Translations under genes and position numbers: made by a program
Assembly (NCBI GenBank): GCA_017557475.1
Contig: JAFYYO010000420.1
Span: 1 to 5,174 of the forward strand
Source of the DNA: Bacteroidaceae bacterium
GTDB taxonomy: Bacteria > Bacteroidota > Bacteroidia > Bacteroidales > Bacteroidaceae
Length of the DNA: 5,174 bases
Reading direction: 5' to 3'
Shown here: one piece after another, positions 1 to 5,174 of the stretch
Numbering within the stretch: position 1 is the first letter of the stretch
Layout of the letters: the number at the start of each line of letters is the position of its first letter
Notes under the pieces: generated by a model
Seen by the model: only the letters and a program-made list of their open reading frames with translations
Database searches by the model: none
Told to the model about the DNA's origin: nothing

Positions 1-2991
1 ACCGCTGCCAGGACCACCACCGCCGAAGCCTGCCTGTCGAGCCTCTTTGTTGCCCAAAAGATTGAAGCGATAGATAAAGTGAACCATCACATAGCTGTGG
101 ATGGCGTTCGTCCAAGTATCGCTACGATTCGTCGCACTATAGTTGCGGTTGATGCTTGAGCGCTGCCGAAGGATGTCGTACCACTGCACGCTGACCGTCG
201 CATTCTTCGATTTGAGGAAGGTCTGGCTGAGCTGAGCGTTCCAAATAAGCTCGTTGGTATTCATCGTGGCATCGTCATAACCACGGCGGCACTGCTGCGA
301 GATGTCGCTACTGAACTGCAAGTTCCACGGCGTATTGATGACGACGTTGCCTCCATAGTTGTAGAACCAAGTGTCGCGATTGCCGTTCTTCTGCATCTCA
401 TTGCGAGCGTGCTGATAGTTCATGCCACTATTGACACCGACCTCAATCAAGTCATTGCGGAAATTGAGCCTGATATTCTCGCCGAGATTGGTACTGCGAG
501 TAGTGGCTTTCTTCAGCAAGCTATTCTCGTCCATATATTTGAAGAGGCCGTTCATATCAATGCCATCTGTGATGAACTGCGCGGCTCCAGCGTCGAGGTC
601 GCTGCTGATGTAACCTACATTATTAGAGTAGTTGATGTTCTGATTCCAGTTGAAGTTGAAGTACTTTCCCTTTCCAAGAGCCGTATTGAACCCCATCCAA
701 CCGCCTGCATTCCAGCCTCCGTCGATATTCATGGGACGGCTGTAGCTGATGCCTGACGCAGTATCATAGATAGTGGCATTGCTGATAGAACGACGGTTAA
801 CGTTGGCGTTGGCATTGATGTTCCAGCCCATCTGCTTCTCGGTGATGTAGTTGTTGTAGTCGATATTGAAGCGATCACTCCAAGAACTCTTCAGTCCTGC
901 GTTACCCGTACTGATGTAAAGCGGGTTGCTATTGTCCATAACTTCGATGAGATTGGTCATCGAAGGCTGCGACATATTGCCGTTGTAGCGGACACGCAAC
1001 TGGCTGGTGTTGCTGATCTTCCAGCGCATATTGAAGCGCGGTGCCCAATTCTGGATGTGACGAACGGTATCGATGTGTACGCCACGCTTGTCGTACTCCA
1101 TGTCCGTGCGCTGAGGTTGCCAGTTGACACCTGCATTGAAGAAAAGTTCCTGCCCATTCTCCATTTTGTTGTTATAGCGCAACATCAGGTTGACCGACTG
1201 GTTAAACTCCTTATAAGTGGCATACTGACTGTTTTCGATATCACGTTGAAGCTGAGTAAGGTCGATGCCATAATTGGCAAAGTCCATGCCGTTGTAGGTG
1301 CCGTTGTAGAGGTCGAGGGCAGTAACATCCGTGAGACCTTTCTCCTCCAGAGCCTTCTCGAGCTGGTCATAGACCATCATCTCGCGGTCACTATCCTGGA
1401 AGCGGTACTGAGCTTGGTAGCTGAGTTGCACGACTGTTCCCTTCAAGATGGGCTCGGTATAGCTGATACGACCTTGACCGCTGTAGTTCTTCGAGGGCGA
1501 TGAGGTGTTCTGATAGTCGGCATTCATCTCGCCATCACGCTGGAAATACTTGACGAGCGAACGGCTGTAAGAGTTATTGTTGCTCTCGCTATAAGAGCCA
1601 TCAAGGTTTAGAGTAATGTTTCTTCCAGGCACAGCAAGACGGCGATTGATCTGCAGACCGCCGTTCACATTGTTGCTGTAACTGTCTCCGTTGTTGAAGC
1701 GCTCGTTGCCGTTGACGCGAATACCCTCGGTGTCGGTCATCGAATTGTACTCCTCGACGGGGTCCGTCATGCCTCCTACGAGGAAGGGATTCTGGTTGAA
1801 GGTGACACTATGGCTGTGTGAGAAGCTATCGCCATTCGAGTGACTGAAGTTTGGACGGAACAGGATGTTGGTCATGCTGTCGGGGAACCATTCGAGTTGG
1901 AAGTTGGCGTTGAAGTTCTGATTCCAGTTCGTGCCTTGATTCTTGGAGTTAGAGAACTGGCTGGCTCCCGTGGGCAGGAACATCTCGCTGTTGGTGCGGC
2001 TCTCCGATTCGCTGTCGCTGCTGTTGTAGCGCACATTGCCGCCCATCTTCAGGAGACCTGCCGAGTACTCGGGTTTTCCGTTCTCCCAGGCAAAGGTTGC
2101 GCCGCCCATCGTGCTTGTGACGACGCCGTTGCCGCCCCCGCCCCAACGGCCTCCGAAGTCGTTGGTATTGTTACGGCTGCCGATGACAGACAGGAACTTA
2201 TTGTCCATGAAGCGGTTCACGTTGAACCTTCCCGAGTAGCGATCCTCTGTACCATAGGCTGCATCGATGTTGCCGACCCAGCCATCCTTCATTCCCTTCT
2301 TGACAGAGAGGTCGAGCACGGTTTCCTCTTCGCCATCGTCGATACCGGTAATGCGGCTATAATCGCTTTTCTTGTCGTACGATTTGAGTTTCTTGATGAG
2401 CTTCGAGGGCAGGTTCTTCATCGCCATCTTCGTGTCATTCTGGAAGTACTCCTTGCCGTCGACCATAATCTTCGTGATGCTCTTTCCGTTAATCTTGATG
2501 TTGCCCTCGTCATCGACCTCAGCTCCGGGGAGTTTCTTGACGAGTTCCTCGAGCATAGACCCCTCGGGCATACGGTAGGCATCGGCATTGAAGATGAACG
2601 TATCTGCACTCATCTCCACCTGAGCCAGCTTGGCTGTTACCTCGGCTTCCTTCAGTATCTTGCTGTCTTCCTGCAGGGTGATGGTACCGAGATTGATGCT
2701 CTTGTCGCCTTTGGGCAACGTAATGTTGCGGGTATAAGTCTGGAAGCCCATGTAACTGATGCGAAAGATGTAGTTACCTGCCTTGACTGTTGGAAGCTTG
2801 AACTTGCCTTCGGTATCGGACGAGACACCAGCCACAAGAACACTATCTTTAGGCTGAAGCAACACGACAGCTGCGCCAGGCAAAGGCTCGTTCATCGCGC
2901 CGTCCATTATAAGTCCACTTACAGTAACCTTCTGTGCCACAGCAACAAGAGAACAAATACAAAGTATGATGAGAGTCGAGTAACGTTTCAT
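1..2991 (-). CDS. TonB-receptor-like outer-membrane beta-barrel protein, C-terminus cut by window edge
   Basis: The frame is open from the ATG at 2991 to the window edge, giving 997 codons and no stop. Residues 1-19 form a signal peptide (MKRYSTLIILCICSLVAVA, likely cleaved before Gln20), so the protein is exported. Residues about 21-107 look like a carboxypeptidase-regulatory-like beta-sandwich, with GxxSDTEGKF and ISYMGFQT motifs. Residues about 110-235 are plug-like (KKLPGAEVDDEGNIKING, then MVDGKEYF). The rest is an Asn- and aromatic-rich beta barrel. The stretch MTNLIEVMDNSNPLYISTGN (678-697) matches a motif typical of the Bacteroidota outer-membrane beta-barrel family, and the Gly-rich run at 988-997 resembles the extreme C-terminus of that family, so few residues are probably missing. 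A Gly-rich loop lies near residue 280. The family is related to SusC/TonB-dependent receptors, but the substrate cannot be read from sequence and no SusD-like partner is visible. The gene starts 56 bp after the dihydroorotase stop with no terminator between, so it may be co-transcribed. The leader is AT-rich without a Shine-Dalgarno sequence. Confidence 0.93.
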   Translation of the reverse strand, partial: MKRYSTLIILCICSLVAVAQKVTVSGLIMDGAMNEPLPGAAVVLLQPKDSVLVAGVSSDTEGKFKLPTVKAGNYIFRISYMGFQTYTRNITLPKGDKSINLGTITLQEDSKILKEAEVTAKLAQVEMSADTFIFNADAYRMPEGSMLEELVKKLPGAEVDDEGNIKINGKSITKIMVDGKEYFQNDTKMAMKNLPSKLIKKLKSYDKKSDYSRITGIDDGEEETVLDLSVKKGMKDGWVGNIDAAYGTEDRYSGRFNVNRFMDNKFLSVIGSRNNTNDFGGRWGGGGNGVVTSTMGGATFAWENGKPEYSAGLLKMGGNVRYNSSDSESESRTNSEMFLPTGASQFSNSKNQGTNWNQNFNANFQLEWFPDSMTNILFRPNFSHSNGDSFSHSHSVTFNQNPFLVGGMTDPVEEYNSMTDTEGIRVNGNERFNNGDSYSNNVNGGLQINRRLAVPGRNITLNLDGSYSESNNNSYSRSLVKYFQRDGEMNADYQNTSSPSKNYSGQGRISYTEPILKGTVVQLSYQAQYRFQDSDREMMVYDQLEKALEEKGLTDVTALDLYNGTYNGMDFANYGIDLTQLQRDIENSQYATYKEFNQSVNLMLRYNNKMENGQELFFNAGVNWQPQRTDMEYDKRGVHIDTVRHIQNWAPRFNMRWKISNTSQLRVRYNGNMSQPSMTNLIEVMDNSNPLYISTGNAGLKSSWSDRFNIDYNNYITEKQMGWNINANANVNRRSISNATIYDTASGISYSRPMNIDGGWNAGGWMGFNTALGKGKYFNFNWNQNINYSNNVGYISSDLDAGAAQFITDGIDMNGLFKYMDENSLLKKATTRSTNLGENIRLNFRNDLIEVGVNSGMNYQHARNEMQKNGNRDTWFYNYGGNVVINTPWNLQFSSDISQQCRRGYDDATMNTNELIWNAQLSQTFLKSKNATVSVQWYDILRQRSSINRNYSATNRSDTWTNAIHSYVMVHFIYRFNLLGNKEARQAGFGGGGPGSG

Positions 2992-3047
2992 TTATGATTA
3001 TATTGTTTTGACTATTTAATAGACTAAGGCGAGACAAAAAGGTTTAT

Positions 3048-4433
3048 TCAGGAATCGAAAATGACGCTTCTGCCTTGCGCCTCAGGAGAAACGGAGTTGC
3101 CGTCCCAGACAAGCTTGCCGTTCACCCAAGTCTTCTCAACTTGCCAGTCGAACGTCCTGCCTTCCAGAGGGCTCCAACCGCAGCTGCTCTCGATGCAATC
3201 CTTTGTCAAAGTCCAAGGTTTCTTACGGACAAGCGTGAAGTCTGCCCAGTAGCCTTCGCGAATGAAGCCTCTTTCCTTTATATTATACAAGCGCGCTGGA
3301 TTGTGGCACATCAGCTCGACCAGCCTTTCGATACTGAGCACGCCTTCCTCCACAAGACTGAGCATTGCCGGCAGAGAGAACTGAACCATCGGCATTCCAC
3401 TCATTGCCTTGAGGCAACCGCCTTGCTTTTCGCTCAGGAGATGCGGGGCGTGATCGGTTCCGATGGTGCGGATGCGACCATCCGTCAAAGCCTTGCGAAG
3501 CGCCTCTCTATCGGCTTTTGTCTTGACGGAGGGATTGCATTTGATGCGCGAACCCAGCGTCTCATAGTCCTCATCCGTAAAGAGCAGATGCGGCACACAA
3601 GCCTCAGCGGTTATCTTGTCATCGTTTGGAGAGAAGAGTTCCAGCTCCTGTGCCGTCGTGATGTGAGCCACATGAAGCCGCGCTCCCTCTTCTTTAGCCA
3701 GTCGAACCGCGAGTTCTGTGCTTCGATAACAGGCTTCGTGGTCGCGAATAAGAGGGTGAAAGCGAATGGGAAGGTCTTCTGGGAGTGAAGAATGAGCCTT
3801 TAATTCTTCATTTTTAATTCTTAATTCTTCACTTTTAATCCTTGCTGTGTCCTCGCAATGAGTCATGATGAGCGTTGGCGAATTGCGGAATATCTGCCGA
3901 AGCTGCTCTTCCCTATCGACGAGCATTCCGCCAGTACTGCTGCCCATAAAGAGCTTAACGCCAGGACTTTGCGTGGGGTCGAGCCGCCTTATCTCTTCCA
4001 AGTTGTCGTTCGTGGCACCCAGATAGAAGCCATAATTCACGTGGCACTTCCCTTCGGCAAGGGCATAACGCTCCTTCAAAAGCTGGAGAGTGGTCGTCTG
4101 AGGCACGACATTCGGCATATCGAGCACCGTTGTCACGCCTCCTCTGGCAGCAGCCCTCGTCTCGCTCTCCATCGTGGCTTTGTGCGTGAGGCCAGGCTCT
4201 CGCATATGAACGTGACCGTCGATGACGCCAGGAAGAAGAAAAGCCCCCTCCCCAACCTCCGTCGCAAGCTCCCCAATTGCTCCGCTACTAACGGGCAATT
4301 GCCCCCTTTGGGGGAGTGCTTTAGTGAGGCTTTTTATCCTCCCCTCCTCGACGACGACGGTCGCCTGAAAGCGTTCGCCCTCATTCACGGCGGTCACATT
4401 CTCTATGATGAAACTGTTGTCTGACATTACCAT
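3048..4433 (-). CDS. pyrC: Dihydroorotase (EC 3.5.2.3), with two in-frame repeat-like segments
   Basis: This cytosolic zinc amidohydrolase interconverts N-carbamoyl-aspartate and dihydroorotate, the third step of de novo pyrimidine synthesis. The 461-residue product is complete. The metal motif is LPGVIDGHVHMREPG, with His74 and His76 as ligands. Lys160 in GVKLFMGSSTGG sits where binuclear members carry a carboxylated lysine. His192 (THCEDT) and His257 (HVAHITT) are further metal-ligand candidates. CNPSVKTKADREAL (from Cys299) matches the substrate-binding region, and Asp327 in IGTDHAPHL is the expected catalytic aspartate. ADFTLV followed by VNGKLVWDG is the usual C-terminal strand region. 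Two segments look foreign: residues about 34-65, and residues 199-212 (IKSEELRIKNEELK). Both coincide with repeat-like DNA. Two in-frame ATGs compete: 4433 (MVMSDN) and 4427 (MSDN). The second looks more like family N-termini, but neither has a clear ribosome-binding site. A candidate promoter lies about 30 bp upstream. All key residues are present, so the enzyme is probably active. Confidence 0.95.
   Translation of the reverse strand: MVMSDNSFIIENVTAVNEGERFQATVVVEEGRIKSLTKALPQRGQLPVSSGAIGELATEVGEGAFLLPGVIDGHVHMREPGLTHKATMESETRAAARGGVTTVLDMPNVVPQTTTLQLLKERYALAEGKCHVNYGFYLGATNDNLEEIRRLDPTQSPGVKLFMGSSTGGMLVDREEQLRQIFRNSPTLIMTHCEDTARIKSEELRIKNEELKAHSSLPEDLPIRFHPLIRDHEACYRSTELAVRLAKEEGARLHVAHITTAQELELFSPNDDKITAEACVPHLLFTDEDYETLGSRIKCNPSVKTKADREALRKALTDGRIRTIGTDHAPHLLSEKQGGCLKAMSGMPMVQFSLPAMLSLVEEGVLSIERLVELMCHNPARLYNIKERGFIREGYWADFTLVRKKPWTLTKDCIESSCGWSPLEGRTFDWQVEKTWVNGKLVWDGNSVSPEAQGRSVIFDS
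3784..3836. repeat. AT-rich tandem repeat with inverted ends inside pyrC
   Basis: Two copies of a unit TTAATTCTTCA(T/C)TTTTAAT lie 21 bp apart (about 3800-3815 and 3821-3836). The region is bounded by a perfect 10 bp inverted repeat, AGTGAAGAAT at 3784-3793 and ATTCTTCACT at 3824-3833. In the pyrC frame the units encode IKSEELR and IKNEELK (residues 199-212). The AT-rich composition contrasts sharply with the surrounding gene. I recall GAAGAATTAAGAATTAAAAATGAAG strings like this as dispersed repeats in Bacteroidota and other bacteria, but I cannot verify that here. Confidence 0.7.
4239..4334. repeat. GC-rich palindromic element of about 96 bp inside pyrC
   Basis: The segment begins with AAAAGCC (4239-4245) and ends with the inverse GGCTTTT (4328-4334), a span of 96 bp or exactly 32 codons. 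Inside are a perfect 12 bp palindrome, GGGCAATTGCCC (4293-4304), a CCCCC-TTT-GGGGG hairpin (4302-4314) and the inverted pair AATTGC/GCAATT (4275-4280 and 4295-4300). Runs of C and G unlike the rest of the gene (CCCCCTCCCC, CCCCCTTTGGGGGAG) resemble dispersed intergenic repeats I associate with Bacteroidota genomes. In the pyrC frame it encodes about residues 34-65, including ALPQRGQLPVSS and GELATEVGEGA, a stretch without family resemblance. The element boundaries are inferred from the terminal inverted repeat. Confidence 0.6.
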
Positions 4434-4462
4434 TCTGCGGAAGGGAAGATACTACGCGGGTA

Positions 4463-4470
4463 CAAATATA
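4463..4470 (-). promoter_or_regulatory. Candidate Bacteroidota-type -7 box for pyrC
   Basis: On the minus strand the bases read TATATTTG, an exact match to the TAnnTTTG -7 consensus described for the primary sigma factor of Bacteroides. It lies about 29 bp upstream of the first pyrC ATG, which would give a leader of roughly 20-25 nt. The expected -33 position (about 4491-4496, ATTCCC on the minus strand) does not match the usual TTTG, so the site is only half supported. It may drive both pyrC and the downstream receptor gene, because no promoter with both boxes is evident in the 56 bp between them. Confidence 0.5.
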
Positions 4471-4789
4471 CAAATAATTAATGAAGATTTGGGAATAAAG
4501 GCTTAAGAATTATAATTATTTAGGTTTTTCCAGACCCTTTCCTCCTTTGACATATTGTAACTTATTTGCCCCATTTGCTTACACTCGACTTTCTAGCAAA
4601 CCGTCCAGAATCGCTTAAAACCGCTCGGGACACGTTTTTATACCTCCAAACAAAAAGAAGGGCTTAAATCGAAGAGGATTTTACAACAGTCTGCATTACA
4701 GCAAGTTGCCGCAAACGATTCATAGCTTGCCGCTAACCATTACCTGTCAGATTGACAACTACACCTTGCAAAATCGGCCATTTCATCGT

Positions 4790-4963
4790 GTTTTTGCACA
4801 CTTTTTGACGAGAACTTTCGTCCGACATAACACGGGTAAATTTCAAACTAGACGTGTTATGTTTGCAAACATAACGTGCCTAGTTGGCCGACGCTCCACG
4901 TTAAATTGGGAAAACAGGCTCGTTTTGCGCCGTTTTTAGCCACTTTTGGAAGTGTGCAAAAAC
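4790..4963. repeat. 14 bp perfect inverted repeat bounding a 174 bp non-coding block
   Basis: GTTTTTGCACACTT at 4790-4803 is the exact reverse complement of AAGTGTGCAAAAAC at 4950-4963. The block between contains the 40 bp palindrome, a small hairpin (GACGA 4807-4811 with TCGTC 4818-4822), and no convincing gene. The outer ends flank the palindrome almost symmetrically (centres at 4876.5 and 4865.5). I see no obvious flanking target-site duplication. A small non-autonomous element or a structured RNA would both fit. Confidence 0.5.
4846..4885. repeat. 40 bp near-perfect palindrome upstream of pyrC
   Basis: The central 20 bp, GTTATGTTTGCAAACATAAC (4856-4875), are a perfect palindrome. Flanking AACTAG (4846-4851) and CTAGTT (4880-4885) extend it, so 17 of 20 positions match between arms. 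As plus-strand RNA two of the three mismatches become G-U wobbles, leaving a single A-C mismatch. On the minus strand those two positions become C-A mismatches, so a plus-strand transcript would fold better. No gene overlaps it convincingly. It could be a regulator-binding site, a structured RNA or part of a dispersed repeat. Confidence 0.75.
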
Positions 4964-5033
4964 TAACATAATGAAAGCAAAGAGGCAGAAACGATGACAC
5001 TCTGAACTCGAGGCAAAGAGGAACATGATGGGC

Positions 5034-5070
5034 TAAAAACAAAGAAAGAGGGTTGTTCGCCCTCTTTCTT
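5034..5070 (-). terminator. Intrinsic terminator after the hydrolase gene
   Basis: A perfect 11 bp stem (5042-5052 AAGAAAGAGGG with 5060-5070 CCCTCTTTCTT) closes a 7-base loop. Read on the minus strand, the hairpin is followed at once by TGTTTTTAG, a U-rich tract. The plus-strand side (CGCTAATG) has no such tract, so the terminator acts on minus-strand transcripts. It lies 20 bp downstream of the TAA of the hydrolase fragment and should end that transcript before pyrC. Confidence 0.85.
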
Positions 5071-5090
5071 CGCTAATGTAGTCTCGTCTC

Positions 5091-5174
5091 TTACTCGTCG
5101 TCCAGAATCTTTTCGAAAGCCTGAATCAGGACGTTTGCCATGATCTGCATGCCGTCGTCGTTGGGATGCAGGGC
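5091..5174 (-). CDS. C-terminal fragment of a probable SGNH/GDSL-type hydrolase
   Basis: The last 27 codons of a gene entering from the right edge end in TAA at 5093-5091. The fragment reads ALHPNDDGMQIMANVLIQAF and then EKILDDE. The LHPNDxGxxxMA pattern is typical of block V of SGNH/GDSL esterases and lipases, where the His of a DxxHP motif is the catalytic base. The partner Asp would lie just outside the window. After it comes an amphipathic helix with an acidic tail, as is usual at the end of this fold. Such enzymes deacylate acetylated sugars, lipids or other esters. With so little visible, neither the substrate nor the presence of a signal peptide can be judged. A strong terminator lies 20 bp after the stop, which separates this gene from the pyrC unit. 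The call rests on one short motif. Confidence 0.6.
   Translation of the reverse strand, partial: ALHPNDDGMQIMANVLIQAFEKILDDE

Larger units (their letters stand above)
4471..5032. other. Long non-coding region between the hydrolase terminator and the pyrC promoter
   Basis: About 560 bp carry no gene I can support. Besides the palindrome and the 14 bp inverted repeat, there are a 10 bp inverted pair (GTTTTTAGCC 4932-4941 with GGCTAAAAAC 5031-5040), a direct repeat GCAAAGAGG (4977-4985 and 5013-5021) and TTGCCGC repeated 21 bp apart (4706-4712 and 4727-4733). The segment 4501-4700 shows no clear structure. Short open frames at 4706-4939 (plus) and 4857-5042 (minus) run across the palindromes and lack family resemblance or a plausible start context, so I treat them as chance. 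The density of small repeats suggests accumulated intergenic repeat sequence or a structured RNA. Confidence 0.6.

Noticed and set aside
409..1503. Plus-strand open frames at 409-756 and 1057-1503
   Set aside because: They are antisense shadows of the beta-barrel coding sequence, with no independent coding evidence.
1840..2997. A 385-codon open frame on the plus strand
   Set aside because: It lies wholly antisense to the signal peptide, plug and early barrel of the receptor, whose minus-strand translation is clearly a known family. The plus-strand translation shows no recognisable motif. It is a product of codon bias.
4243..4316. Possible G-quadruplex on the minus strand of the GC-rich element
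   Set aside because: Runs of four and five G exist, but spacing between them is long and uneven and the C-rich hairpin would compete, so the case is weak.
3075..4424. Two plus-strand open frames (3075-3788 and 3858-4424)
   Set aside because: Both are antisense to dihydroorotase, which has every expected catalytic motif. Their translations look like no family I recognise.
4541..4570. Possible plus-strand promoter (TTTGACA followed by TTATTTG)
   Set aside because: The spacing between the boxes is about 13 bp, too short for the Bacteroidota -33/-7 arrangement, and no gene follows on that strand.
4706..4939. A 77-codon plus-strand open frame in the intergenic region
   Set aside because: It runs through the 40 bp palindrome and one arm of the 14 bp inverted repeat, its product looks random, and it has no promoter or ribosome-binding context.
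4857..5042. A 61-codon minus-strand open frame rich in Cys, Phe and Leu
   Set aside because: It spans half of the palindrome and several short repeats and ends the upstream terminator region. It could be a translated repeat found in other genomes, but nothing here shows it is expressed.

Overview
The window looks like a chromosomal stretch from a member of the Bacteroidota, most plausibly a Prevotella-like Bacteroidales. The reasons are a SusC/TonB-receptor-like outer-membrane beta-barrel protein with an N-terminal carboxypeptidase-regulatory-like domain, AT-rich leaders without a clear Shine-Dalgarno sequence, a TAnnTTTG-type -7 promoter box, and dispersed repeats of a style I associate with this group. 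The genus is an inference. All recognised genes lie on the minus strand, so the transcription order runs from the right edge to the left.

Layout in transcription order: (1) 5174-5091 is the last 27 codons of a gene cut by the window edge, with a C-terminus like that of GDSL/SGNH hydrolases. It is followed by a strong intrinsic terminator (about 5070-5034). (2) 5030-4434 is a roughly 600 bp non-coding stretch. It holds a 40 bp near-perfect palindrome, a 14 bp inverted repeat enclosing it, smaller hairpins and direct repeats, and at its end a candidate promoter for the next gene. (3) 4433-3048 is a complete dihydroorotase gene (pyrC, de novo pyrimidine synthesis) with all expected metal-site and catalytic motifs. 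(4) After a 56 bp gap with no terminator, 2991-1 is a nearly complete outer-membrane beta-barrel receptor of about 1,000 residues whose extreme C-terminus lies outside the window.

The most notable observation is that the dihydroorotase coding sequence appears to carry two unrelated repeat-type DNA elements, both read through in frame. One is a GC-rich palindromic element of about 96 bp (exactly 32 codons) with AAAAGCC/GGCTTTT ends, lying between the N-terminal strand region and the LPGVIDGHVH metal motif. The other is an AT-rich tandem repeat with a 21 bp period, bounded by a perfect 10 bp inverted repeat and encoding IKSEELR-IKNEELK, just after metal-ligand candidate His192. This resembles palindromic elements known to insert into protein genes in Rickettsia. 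The second item worth a look is the nested palindrome structure upstream of pyrC. I see no CRISPR array, tRNA, rRNA, transposase or phage gene, and no clearly new multi-gene system.
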